Assembly (NCBI GenBank): GCA_902766805.1
Contig: CACXFF010000388.1
Coordinates: 1 to 5,459 of the forward strand
DNA from: an uncultured Coriobacteriaceae bacterium
GTDB lineage: Bacteria; Actinomycetota; Coriobacteriia; Coriobacteriales; Atopobiaceae
DNA length: 5,459 bases
Direction of reading: 5' to 3'
Part shown: positions 1 to 5,459 of the stretch, one piece after another
Layout of the letters: every line of letters begins with the position of its first letter
How positions within the stretch are numbered: the stretch's first letter is position 1
Translations under genes and position numbers: made by a program
Notes under the pieces: model-generated
The model's database searches: none
What the model was told of the DNA's origin: nothing
What the model saw: only the letters and a program-made list of their open reading frames with translations

Positions 1-2
1 CC

Positions 3-101
3 TTCCTGGACAAACACGCCTACAAGCTCATCCAAGAATCGCTTCCCGCCACGGGCGCGCAGTCGAGCGCCGCGCCAGCCGACCCCGGCAGCGAAGCGTA
101 G
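3..101 (+). CDS. C-terminal end of an unidentified protein (partial, 5' end outside window)
   Basis: An open frame enters from the left edge and ends at TAG 99-101, giving 32 residues. It starts FLDKHAYKLIQESLP and ends in a low-complexity tail rich in Ala, Ser and Pro. The first half looks like an amphipathic helix, and the tail looks disordered. I do not recognise the family from this fragment and assign no function. The frame is preferred over the overlapping minus-strand frames because it stops just before the palindrome at 113, as a normal gene end would, and because the DUF815 gene converges on it from the other side. It is not certain to be coding. Confidence 0.6.
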   Translation, partial: FLDKHAYKLIQESLPATGAQSSAAPADPGSEA

Positions 102-112
102 CCGCACAGTGT

Positions 113-155
113 CCCTTTGTTACCGTGAAGCCGAAGGCTCTGGGGTAACAAAGGG
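113..155. repeat. Palindromic repeat, copy A (between convergent genes)
   Basis: The 12-base arms CCCTTTGTTACC (113-124) and GGTAACAAAGGG (144-155) are exact inverted complements. They enclose a 19-base loop region that itself folds as AGCC-GAA-GGCT (129-139). The element lies 11 bases after the stop of the plus-strand gene and 3 bases after the stop of the minus-strand DUF815 gene, so it fills most of the gap between converging genes. Neither strand has a T-tract after the hairpin, so it is not a classical intrinsic terminator. It could still block or end transcription from both sides. The same element occurs twice more, at 3382-3465, which marks it as a dispersed repeat (REP-like) and not a unique structure. 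Confidence 0.9.
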
Positions 156-158
156 TGG

Positions 159-1544
159 CTAGCCGAGACGGCCGGCGAGGTCGTCGACGAACTGCTCGGC
201 CACGCGGCCACTCACGCCGCCATGGCGGATCTCCCAACGGTCGGCGAGCAGCAGCAGGCGCTCTTCGGTCAGCGGCAGGTCGTCTACCAGCACTTCGTTG
301 GCCAAGGCGTCGGCAAGCTTGTCCTGGGCGTGCGCGAGGACTATGTCGTGGTAGAGCTTGCGGTTGGGCGAGTCGTAGCGGATGGCGAGGCCAAAGCGCG
401 CGGAGAGGGAGAGCTTCTCCTCCACCGTGTCGGAATGGTGCAGGTCTTCCTCGCTCGCCCGGTCGTTGCGGTCGTTCCAAGTCTCGCGGATGAGATGGCG
501 CCGATTGGACGTCGCGTACACCAGCACGTTCTCCGGCCGGGACTCCACGCCGCCCTCGAGGACCGCCTTCAGGTACTTGTACTCCACCTCTTCGGACTCG
601 AAGGACAGGTCGTCGATGAAGACCACGAAGCGGTAGTTGCGGTGCTTGATGGCCTCGATCACCGCGGGCAGCTCGTGACACTGGTGCTTGTAGACCTCCA
701 CGAGGCGCAGGCCGCGGTCGTAGTAGTGCGCTGCGAGGGCCTTCACGCTGGTGGACTTGCCCGTGCCCGCGTCGCCGTAGAGCAGGGCGTCGTTGGCGGG
801 ACGGCCGGCCAGGAAGGCCTCGGTGTTGGCGACGAGCTGCTCCTTCTGCCGCTCGTAGCCCACGAGCTCCTCCAGGCGCGTGACCTGCGTGTTGTTGACC
901 GGCACGAACTCCAGCGCGCCAGCGCGGTACGCCGGCTGCACGTAGGCATTGGCAAAAGGCTCGCCCGCCTCGGCACGGCGGATGCGGAACGAGCTGTTGA
1001 GCCCAAAGAAGCCCACGCCCACGCGCTCGTAGGCCTGCGTCAGCAGCTCGAAGGCCTCGGCCCCGTTCACGGCTCCCGCAAGCGTGTCGGACAGGGCGCG
1101 TACCTGCGCCGCGATGCCCGCGTGGTAGTTGCCCGCGGCCTTCGGGATGGAGGTCCAGTCTCGGATGGCCGTGAGGGCAGGAGCGTTCAGCAGCTGTGCC
1201 AACGGGTCCAGGTCATAACGCATGATCTGCAGCAGGACGTCCAGGTCATGCACCGCGAGCTGGTTGACGCTGCCGCCCGGCGTCACGCCGCGGCGCTCGG
1301 TGGTGAGGGAGAAGGAGTTCTCGCAGGTCAGCAGCTTGTAGGCGAGGTAGTCGCGCCACAGGTCCCCGTCGAAGCCATAGAGGGTCGCCACGTCCAGCAG
1401 CTTCTTGACCAGCGCGTTCACCGTAGCCGTGAGCTCCACGCGGTCCACGGAGCGGGAGCGATAGGTCGCTTGGCCGAGCCCTTCCAGGATGGGGTCGTGC
1501 GCGAGGTCGGAATAGAGCACCAGCTGGGCGAGGAGAGCGTGCAT
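159..1544 (-). CDS. DUF815-family AAA ATPase
   Basis: This 461-residue protein has a helical N-terminal region (about 1-215) followed by an AAA-type ATPase domain. Visible motifs are Walker A GDAGTGKS (257-264), Walker B FVVFIDD (306-312), a sensor-1-like YATSN (343-347), and a possible arginine finger in LSARFG (Arg383). The stretch LYGDAGTGKSTSVKAL and the overall layout match the DUF815 family of predicted ATPases, whose cellular role is not established. No signal peptide or membrane segment is seen, so it should be cytoplasmic. The start at 1544 is supported by AAGGA placed 5 bases upstream on the minus strand. It follows ilvD on the same strand after 81 bases, but a terminator-like hairpin lies between them and no clear promoter of its own is seen. 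The family assignment is firm; the function is unknown. Confidence 0.92.
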   Translation of the reverse strand: MHALLAQLVLYSDLAHDPILEGLGQATYRSRSVDRVELTATVNALVKKLLDVATLYGFDGDLWRDYLAYKLLTCENSFSLTTERRGVTPGGSVNQLAVHDLDVLLQIMRYDLDPLAQLLNAPALTAIRDWTSIPKAAGNYHAGIAAQVRALSDTLAGAVNGAEAFELLTQAYERVGVGFFGLNSSFRIRRAEAGEPFANAYVQPAYRAGALEFVPVNNTQVTRLEELVGYERQKEQLVANTEAFLAGRPANDALLYGDAGTGKSTSVKALAAHYYDRGLRLVEVYKHQCHELPAVIEAIKHRNYRFVVFIDDLSFESEEVEYKYLKAVLEGGVESRPENVLVYATSNRRHLIRETWNDRNDRASEEDLHHSDTVEEKLSLSARFGLAIRYDSPNRKLYHDIVLAHAQDKLADALANEVLVDDLPLTEERLLLLADRWEIRHGGVSGRVAEQFVDDLAGRLG

Positions 1545-1570
1545 GGGAGTCCTTTCGGGGCTTTTGGGGT

Positions 1571-1608
1571 GAGAAAAGGGGCGGCGGACCCGCGAGCCCG
1601 CCGCCCCT
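1571..1608 (-). terminator. Rho-independent terminator-like hairpin after ilvD
   Basis: The arms 1577-1587 and 1598-1608 pair perfectly over 11 bases (core GGGGCGGCGG with CCGCCGCCCC) around a 10-base loop. Read on the minus strand, the stem is followed at once by TTTTCTC (1577 down to 1571). A GC stem followed by a T-run is the pattern of an intrinsic terminator. It begins 17 bases after the ilvD stop, so it would end the ilvD transcript. Because the DUF815 gene starts only 26 bases past the T-run, it may also act as a partial terminator that sets how much of that gene is made by read-through. Confidence 0.8.
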
Positions 1609-1625
1609 CGTACCAGCGCAGTTGG

Positions 1626-3287
1626 CTAGGACAGGATGGCGCCCTTGTCCGCCGAGCTCACGAGCTTGGCGTAGCGCGCCAGGTAGCCCGTGGTCACCTT
1701 GGGCGGCGGGCACACCCACGCGGCGCGGCGCGCGGCCAGCACGTCGTCGGGAACGTCGAGGGTGATGCGGTTGTTGGCGATGTCGATGGAGATGATGTCG
1801 CCCTCCTCCACCAGCGCGATGGTGCCGCCGGCAGCCGCCTCGGGAGAGACGTGGCCAATGCTCGCGCCGCGCGTGGCACCGGAGAAGCGGCCGTCGGTGA
1901 TGAGCGCGACCGAGTCGCCCAAGCCCATGCCCACGATGGCGGACGTCGGGTTGAGCATCTCGCGCATGCCAGGGCCGCCCTTGGGACCCTCGTAGCGGAT
2001 GACCACCACGTCGCCGGCCACGATCTGACGGTCGTAGATGGCGGCGATGGCGTCGTCCTCGGAGTCGAACACACGTGCGGGGCCGGTGTGCTGCATCATC
2101 TTGGGATCCACGGCGCTCTGCTTGACCACGCAACCGTCCTCGGCGAGGTTGCCCTTGAGCACGGCGATGCCGCCCTCGGGAGAATACGGGTTGTCAATCG
2201 GGCGGATGATCTGGGGGTCGCGGTTCTCGTGGCCGTCGATGTTCTCCCCCATCGTGTAGCCCGTGCAGGTGAGGACGTCCAGGTTGAGCAGGTCCTTCTT
2301 GGCCAGCTCGTTCATCACGGCATACACGCCGCCAGCCGCGTAGAGGTCCTCCATGAAGGTGTCGCCGACAGGGGCCAGGTGGCAGAGGTTGGGCGTGCGA
2401 CGCGAGATGTCGTTGGCGTGGTCGAGGGAGATCTCCACGCCCGCCTCGTGCGCGATGGCCGGCAGGTGGAGCATCGTGTTGGTCGAGCAGCCGAGGGCCA
2501 TGTCCACGGTCTCGGCGTTTTCGAAGGCCTCGGGCGTCATGATGTCGCGCGGGCGGACGTCGGCCTCGACGAGCTTCATGATCTGCATGCCGGCGAGCTT
2601 GGCCAGGCGGATGCGCGCGGAGTACGGCGCAGGCACGGTGCCGTTGCCGGGCAGGGCCATGCCGATGGCCTCGGTGAGGCAGTTCATGGAGTTGGCGGTG
2701 TACATGCCCGAGCAGCTGCCGCAGGACGGGCAGGCGTTGAGCTCGTAGTCGCGCACGCCGTCCTCGTCCAAGGTGCCGGCGGCGTAGGCGCCCACGGCCT
2801 CGAACATGTGGGACAGGCAGGTGCGGCGGCCGTCGGAGAGCCTGCCGGCGAGCATGGGGCCGCCGGAGACAAAGATCGTGGGCACGTTGACGCGCGCGGC
2901 GGCCATGAGCAGGCCAGGAACGTTCTTGTCGCAGTTGGGGATCATGACCAGGCCGTCGAACTGGTGCGCGATGGCCATGGCCTCGGTGGAGTCGGCGATG
3001 AGGTCACGCGTGACCAGCGAGTACTTCATGCCAACGTGGCCCATGGCGATGCCGTCGCACACGGCGATGGCCGGGAACTCGATGGGCGTGCCACCCGCGG
3101 CGCGGATGCCGGCCTTCACGGCCTCGGCGATCTTGTCGAGGTTCATGTGGCCGGGGACGATCTCGTTGTAGGAGCACACGACGCCGATCATCGGGCGGTC
3201 GAACTCCTCCTCGGTGAGGCCGAGGGCGTACAGCAGGCTGCGGTTGGGCGCGCGGCCCACGCCGTTCTTGATGTTGTCGGACTGCAT
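1626..3287 (-). CDS. ilvD: Dihydroxy-acid dehydratase
   Basis: The enzyme removes water from 2,3-dihydroxy-3-methylbutanoate and 2,3-dihydroxy-3-methylpentanoate. The products are the 2-keto acids that are the last precursors before transamination to valine (also leading to leucine) and isoleucine. The 553 residues match the shorter IlvD group (the E. coli enzyme is about 616). Family signatures seen in order are VPGHMNL (44-50), CDGIAMGH (77-84), NCDKNVPG (118-125, with Cys119 a cluster ligand and Lys121), CPSCGSCSGM (186-195, with Cys192 a likely ligand), GCSTNTMLHL (266-275) and ITDGRFSG (463-470). Gly46 stands where the [2Fe-2S] class has the Cys of PCN, as in the E. coli [4Fe-4S] enzyme; an oxygen-labile cluster is therefore inferred. 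The start at 3287 has AGAGGA six bases upstream. It is transcribed divergently from the jet genes, with no recognisable T-box or leader peptide in front. Confidence 0.97.
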   Translation of the reverse strand: MQSDNIKNGVGRAPNRSLLYALGLTEEEFDRPMIGVVCSYNEIVPGHMNLDKIAEAVKAGIRAAGGTPIEFPAIAVCDGIAMGHVGMKYSLVTRDLIADSTEAMAIAHQFDGLVMIPNCDKNVPGLLMAAARVNVPTIFVSGGPMLAGRLSDGRRTCLSHMFEAVGAYAAGTLDEDGVRDYELNACPSCGSCSGMYTANSMNCLTEAIGMALPGNGTVPAPYSARIRLAKLAGMQIMKLVEADVRPRDIMTPEAFENAETVDMALGCSTNTMLHLPAIAHEAGVEISLDHANDISRRTPNLCHLAPVGDTFMEDLYAAGGVYAVMNELAKKDLLNLDVLTCTGYTMGENIDGHENRDPQIIRPIDNPYSPEGGIAVLKGNLAEDGCVVKQSAVDPKMMQHTGPARVFDSEDDAIAAIYDRQIVAGDVVVIRYEGPKGGPGMREMLNPTSAIVGMGLGDSVALITDGRFSGATRGASIGHVSPEAAAGGTIALVEEGDIISIDIANNRITLDVPDDVLAARRAAWVCPPPKVTTGYLARYAKLVSSADKGAILS

Positions 3288-3381
3288 GGGGCTTCCTCTC
3301 TAGCGGCCGAAATTGGCTGCTTGCTAGCTTACGGCAGCGCGGCGCAGCGCAGGACAGCTAGTTACACGCCCGAAGCACAGG
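3288..3381. other. ilvD upstream region with small repeats, no clear promoter
   Basis: This stretch should hold the ilvD promoter (minus strand), but I see no convincing -35/-10 pair. It does contain an inverted pair, CTAGCT (3324-3329) and AGCTAG (3356-3361), 26 bases apart. Between them is GCAGCGC repeated directly at 3334-3340 and 3344-3350 with a 10-base period. Repeats phased to one helical turn inside an inverted pair could be an operator, but they could also be chance in GC-rich DNA. Confidence 0.25.
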
Positions 3382-3418
3382 CCCGTGTTACCGTAGAGCC
3401 TTCGGCTCTGGGGTAACA
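3382..3418. repeat. Palindromic repeat, copy B (first of a tandem pair)
   Basis: The inner arms TGTTACC (3386-3392) and GGTAACA (3412-3418) pair around a 19-base loop region. Inside it AGAGCC (3395-3400) and GGCTCT (3404-3409) form a 6-base stem over TTC. The left flank CCCG (3382-3385) is the same as in copy C, but the right side continues as AGAG instead of CGGG, so the outer stem is incomplete. Its inner hairpin has loop TTC, where copies A and C have GAA, meaning the centre is reversed relative to the arms. Confidence 0.85.
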
Positions 3419-3424
3419 AGAGCG

Positions 3425-3465
3425 CCCGTGTTACCGGGAAGCCGAAGGCTCTGGGGTAACACGGG
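3425..3465. repeat. Palindromic repeat, copy C (second of a tandem pair)
   Basis: The exact 11-base arms CCCGTGTTACC (3425-3435) and GGTAACACGGG (3455-3465) enclose a 19-base loop region almost identical to that of copy A (one base differs), with the same inner AGCC-GAA-GGCT hairpin. Its centre is 43 bases from that of copy B, in the same orientation. Copies B and C share the left arm CCCGTGTTACC, so the left arm of B could also pair with the right arm of C to make a larger alternative structure. The pair lies between divergent genes, a place where a terminator for either gene would not be expected. Confidence 0.9.
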
Positions 3466-3507
3466 GCCGTTGGGCGACGGAGGAGGTGGGAGGCGCAGCG
3501 GAAAAGT

Positions 3508-3513
3508 TATGAT
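3508..3513 (+). promoter_or_regulatory. Possible -10 element of the jet operon
   Basis: TATGAT matches the sigma-70 -10 consensus in five of six positions, inside a locally AT-richer stretch. It would place transcription start near 3520, about 34 bases before the chosen jetA start codon. No good -35 hexamer is found 16-18 bases upstream and no TG extension is present, so this is only a candidate. Confidence 0.3.
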
Positions 3514-3542
3514 GCAAGCGGCAAAGTGGACACAGGTCACGT

Positions 3543-3548
3543 GGGGGG
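3543..3548 (+). promoter_or_regulatory. Ribosome binding site supporting the jetA start at 3554
   Basis: GGGGGG lies five bases before ATG 3554-3556. It is a purine-only though imperfect Shine-Dalgarno sequence at a workable distance. The in-frame ATGs at 3509 and 3512 lack a well-spaced one, since the nearest AGGAGG (3481-3486) is 22 bases from the first of them. Confidence 0.45.
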
Positions 3549-3553
3549 CGCGA

Positions 3554-5122
3554 ATGGCAACGGTGCTGGAGGAGTACGAGGCCTTGGGCCCCGCATTCGC
3601 CAAGCGTTCGCTGCAGCTCCTCCAAAGCCCGCACGCGCGTGCGTACCTCGCCATCTTCCATGCGCTTTTTGTTGACGCGTCCGAGAGCATCTCTGCCGAG
3701 GACGTTCACGCCGCGGTTGACCGCCACCTCCAGGCACTCTGGTCCGCGGGCTATCGCGACATTCCGTCCGAGGCGGCGCCCGACGAAGCCCCTGGCGACA
3801 TCCGCCCAGCGCCCGCCGCCGCCCCCGCGCCCCAACGCCCCAAATCCGGCCGTGACGTGTGCCGGCACCTCATCCACCACTACCGTTGGCTGGAGACTAT
3901 CGCGCGTCCCGACGGCAGCGTGGCCTACCGCCTGACCTCCGAGGCGGCCGAGACGATGGAGCTCGTGGACCGCTTGGGCGCGACCTCGTCGGTGTTGGGC
4001 GCCTCGCGCATGCACACGCTCATGGACGAGATCGCCCGCGTGAGCGTCCTGTTCTCGCCCGACTACGAGACCGGCCACGAGATCCTGCGTGCCCAACTCG
4101 AGCAGGCCAAACGACGCCTCGAGCAGTACGAGCTGCGCGGCGAGCCCCAACAGCTCAGCGAAGAGCAGGCCCAGGACGCCATCAACAACATCCTCGAGCT
4201 CATGAGCCACCTGCCGGTCGACCTCAGGCGCCTGGAGGAGGACGTCCACGCCCAAGGCATTGGCCTCATGGAGCTCTTCCGCGAGGACCAACGGCCGCTC
4301 GGCACGCTCATCGCCGAGTACGTCGAGCACGGAAACCACCTGATAGACGACACGGAGTACGGCAGGAGCTACCTCGATACGCTGCGCGTGATGGGCGACC
4401 AGCGCGCCTCGGTGGACCTCGACGACAAGCTCGAGAGCATCGCGTCGTCCGAAGTGTTGGCGGCCTCGCGTTGGGAGCAGAGCCGCAAGCTGCGCGACGC
4501 GTGGAGCCGCATCCGCACGGGCATCTCGTTGGTCAACGACGAGCAGCTGCGTTCGTCGCGCGTGATCAACCGCACGGTGAGCAGTCGCGAAGCACTGCGC
4601 AACCGCGAGCTCTCGCGTGCCCTGCGCGAGCTGGAGGCCGAGGCTTACCGTTGGGCGGCGAGTGTGACGCCGATGACTGAAGGTCCCTTCCGCGCTGCCG
4701 TGGGAGACTGGTCCGCGCCGTCGTTGCGCACGCGCCTGCAAGCGCCGCAAGCACCCCTCCCGCCGGCCAAGCTGCAGGTAGAGCCCGCGCCACCAGCCCT
4801 GACGATGGAGGAGCTGCAGCGTCTGGGAGGTCCCCAGCGTGCCCGCATCCTCGACGCCATCGCCCGAGAGCTGCCGGCCGACACGCGCATCTGCAACCTC
4901 GCCCAAGCCTTCAACCGGCTTCCGGCCAAGCTCAGGCGTCCCGTGGAGGTGGCGGGCCTCGTGCAGTTGGCCAGCGACCTTGGCATGGACCCCTCCGATT
5001 TGGCCCGCGAGCCCTACGAGTGCGTCGACCTGGACGGCAACCCGAGCGTGTGGGTGGGTCCGGCGCTCCTCGTCACACCCGGTGAACTGACCCGAGCAAG
5101 GGAGGTCGCGCGCCATGACTGA
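3554..5122 (+). CDS. jetA: DUF3375 protein, Wadjet/MksF kleisin subunit JetA
   Basis: In Wadjet (JetABCD), JetA is the kleisin that bridges the JetC SMC-like ATPase and binds JetB. The complex extrudes DNA loops and cleaves small circular plasmids through JetD. From the chosen start the protein has 522 residues. It has a helical N-terminal region (1-70, EYEALGPAFAKRSLQLLQ onward), a Pro/Ala-rich linker (72-99), and a winged-helix-like segment (101-140, HHYRWLETIARPDG then YRLTSEAAE). A long helical coiled-coil part (150-370) contains LEQAKRRLEQYE, and a C-terminal small domain (about 415-515) follows. The middle part is typical of DUF3375. The frame stays open upstream to 3428, but that extension would translate palindrome copy C, and family proteins begin near the EYEALGPAF stretch, so ATG 3554 is preferred. 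The stop overlaps the jetB start. Assignment to Wadjet rests on the adjacent DUF4194 gene; an Mks-type condensin without a nuclease subunit is the alternative. Confidence 0.92.
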   Translation: MATVLEEYEALGPAFAKRSLQLLQSPHARAYLAIFHALFVDASESISAEDVHAAVDRHLQALWSAGYRDIPSEAAPDEAPGDIRPAPAAAPAPQRPKSGRDVCRHLIHHYRWLETIARPDGSVAYRLTSEAAETMELVDRLGATSSVLGASRMHTLMDEIARVSVLFSPDYETGHEILRAQLEQAKRRLEQYELRGEPQQLSEEQAQDAINNILELMSHLPVDLRRLEEDVHAQGIGLMELFREDQRPLGTLIAEYVEHGNHLIDDTEYGRSYLDTLRVMGDQRASVDLDDKLESIASSEVLAASRWEQSRKLRDAWSRIRTGISLVNDEQLRSSRVINRTVSSREALRNRELSRALRELEAEAYRWAASVTPMTEGPFRAAVGDWSAPSLRTRLQAPQAPLPPAKLQVEPAPPALTMEELQRLGGPQRARILDAIARELPADTRICNLAQAFNRLPAKLRRPVEVAGLVQLASDLGMDPSDLAREPYECVDLDGNPSVWVGPALLVTPGELTRAREVARHD

Positions 5123-5459
5123 CGCCAACGATCCGCACACAGCAGGCTTGCGACAAGCCGCCGCGACCTCAGCCGCAGGCGACTCCGCACTAGACAGCGA
5201 GACCTTGGACGCCGAGGCATACGAGGAGGAAGCCCTCGGAGCCACGGCCCACGGCAAGCTCTTCGAGGCTGACACGGGCGACCTGGACGTCCTGGCGCGG
5301 CGTGCCCTCACCGGTCTGCTTGCCAAGCCGAGCGTGAGCGCCGTGGGCGAGCCCGACCTCTTCCAGCTTGTGCTCAAGCACGAGGCCGAGCTGCGGCGCG
5401 ACCTCAACAACCTCGGCCTGGCGCTCACTGTCTCGCAGCGCTACGGCGTCGCGTGGGCA
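5115..5459 (+). CDS. jetB: DUF4194 protein, Wadjet/MksE subunit JetB (partial, 3' end outside window)
   Basis: The frame opens at ATG 5115 and stays open for 115 codons to the right edge. JetB is the KITE-type winged-helix protein that binds the JetA kleisin. Residues 1-46 are acidic and Ala-rich, probably disordered. From residue 48 on, KLFEADTGDLDVLARRAL, then LLAKPSVSA and ELRRDLNNLGLALTV, matches the start of DUF4194, including the typical LFE-DTG-L pattern. AAGGGAGGT (5098-5106) lies inside the end of jetA, with its GGAGG core 9 bases before the ATG, and is a strong ribosome binding site. The start codon precedes the jetA stop in ATGACTGA, an 8-base overlap that points to translational coupling and a fixed ratio of the two subunits. 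Only about half of a usual family member is visible. Confidence 0.88.
   Translation, partial: MTDANDPHTAGLRQAAATSAAGDSALDSETLDAEAYEEEALGATAHGKLFEADTGDLDVLARRALTGLLAKPSVSAVGEPDLFQLVLKHEAELRRDLNNLGLALTVSQRYGVAWA

Noticed and set aside
3288..3381. T-box or leader-peptide attenuator for ilvD
   Set aside because: There is too little space before the repeats, and I see no specifier stem, no T-box sequence and no short open frame rich in branched-chain codons.
222..3416. A 1064-codon open frame on the plus strand
   Set aside because: It lies antisense to ilvD and the DUF815 gene, and its product is a low-complexity run of Val, Gly, His, Ala and Arg. Such shadows are common opposite GC-rich genes with G/C third positions.
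3382..3465. A short CRISPR array
   Set aside because: There are only two units, each is a long palindrome, the space between them is only a few bases, and a third copy stands alone 3 kb away.
3538..3543. CACGTG palindrome in front of jetA as an operator
   Set aside because: A six-base palindrome without flanking symmetry is expected by chance in DNA of this composition.
3428..3553. A longer N-terminus for JetA
   Set aside because: The added 42 residues would translate palindrome copy C and Gly/Arg-rich sequence, with no good ribosome binding site. The family-like sequence begins at ATG 3554.
3431..5428. A 665-codon open frame on the minus strand
   Set aside because: It runs antisense through jetA and into jetB and shows no recognisable domain. 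It is a shadow of the real plus-strand genes.

Overview
The window is GC-rich bacterial DNA with tightly packed genes and G/C-heavy third codon positions. Three things suggest an anaerobic actinobacterium, most likely of the Coriobacteriia type: the short IlvD that resembles the [4Fe-4S] class, the DUF815-type ATPase, and the overall composition. This placement is an inference from protein resemblance; no marker gene such as rRNA is present.

Layout: (1) At 3-101 (+) lies the last 32 codons of an unidentified gene. (2) At 113-155 a 43-base palindrome fills most of the 57-base gap between two convergent genes. (3) At 1626-3287 and 159-1544, both on the minus strand, ilvD (dihydroxy-acid dehydratase) is followed by a DUF815-family AAA ATPase. 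The 81-base gap between them holds a strong intrinsic-terminator-like hairpin. (4) At 3288-3553 a divergent intergenic region carries two more copies of the palindrome in tandem, plus a possible promoter for the rightward genes. (5) At 3554-5122 (+) lies a DUF3375 protein, the JetA/MksF kleisin of a Wadjet (JetABCD) anti-plasmid SMC system. It overlaps by 8 bases the start of a DUF4194 protein, JetB/MksE, which runs off the right edge at 5459.

How the genes work together: ilvD makes the 2-keto acid precursors of valine, leucine and isoleucine. The function of the DUF815 ATPase is unknown, and it may depend on read-through past the terminator. JetA and JetB would form the kleisin/KITE part of a condensin-like complex. 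The SMC ATPase (JetC) and the Toprim nuclease (JetD) are expected immediately to the right of the window but cannot be seen.

The most notable unexplained signal is the family of three palindromes. They share a 19-base loop region and GTTACC/GGTAAC arms. Their outer stems differ by paired, compensating changes, and one copy has its inner hairpin inverted. The copies flank the ilvD-DUF815 block and sit directly upstream of the Wadjet operon.
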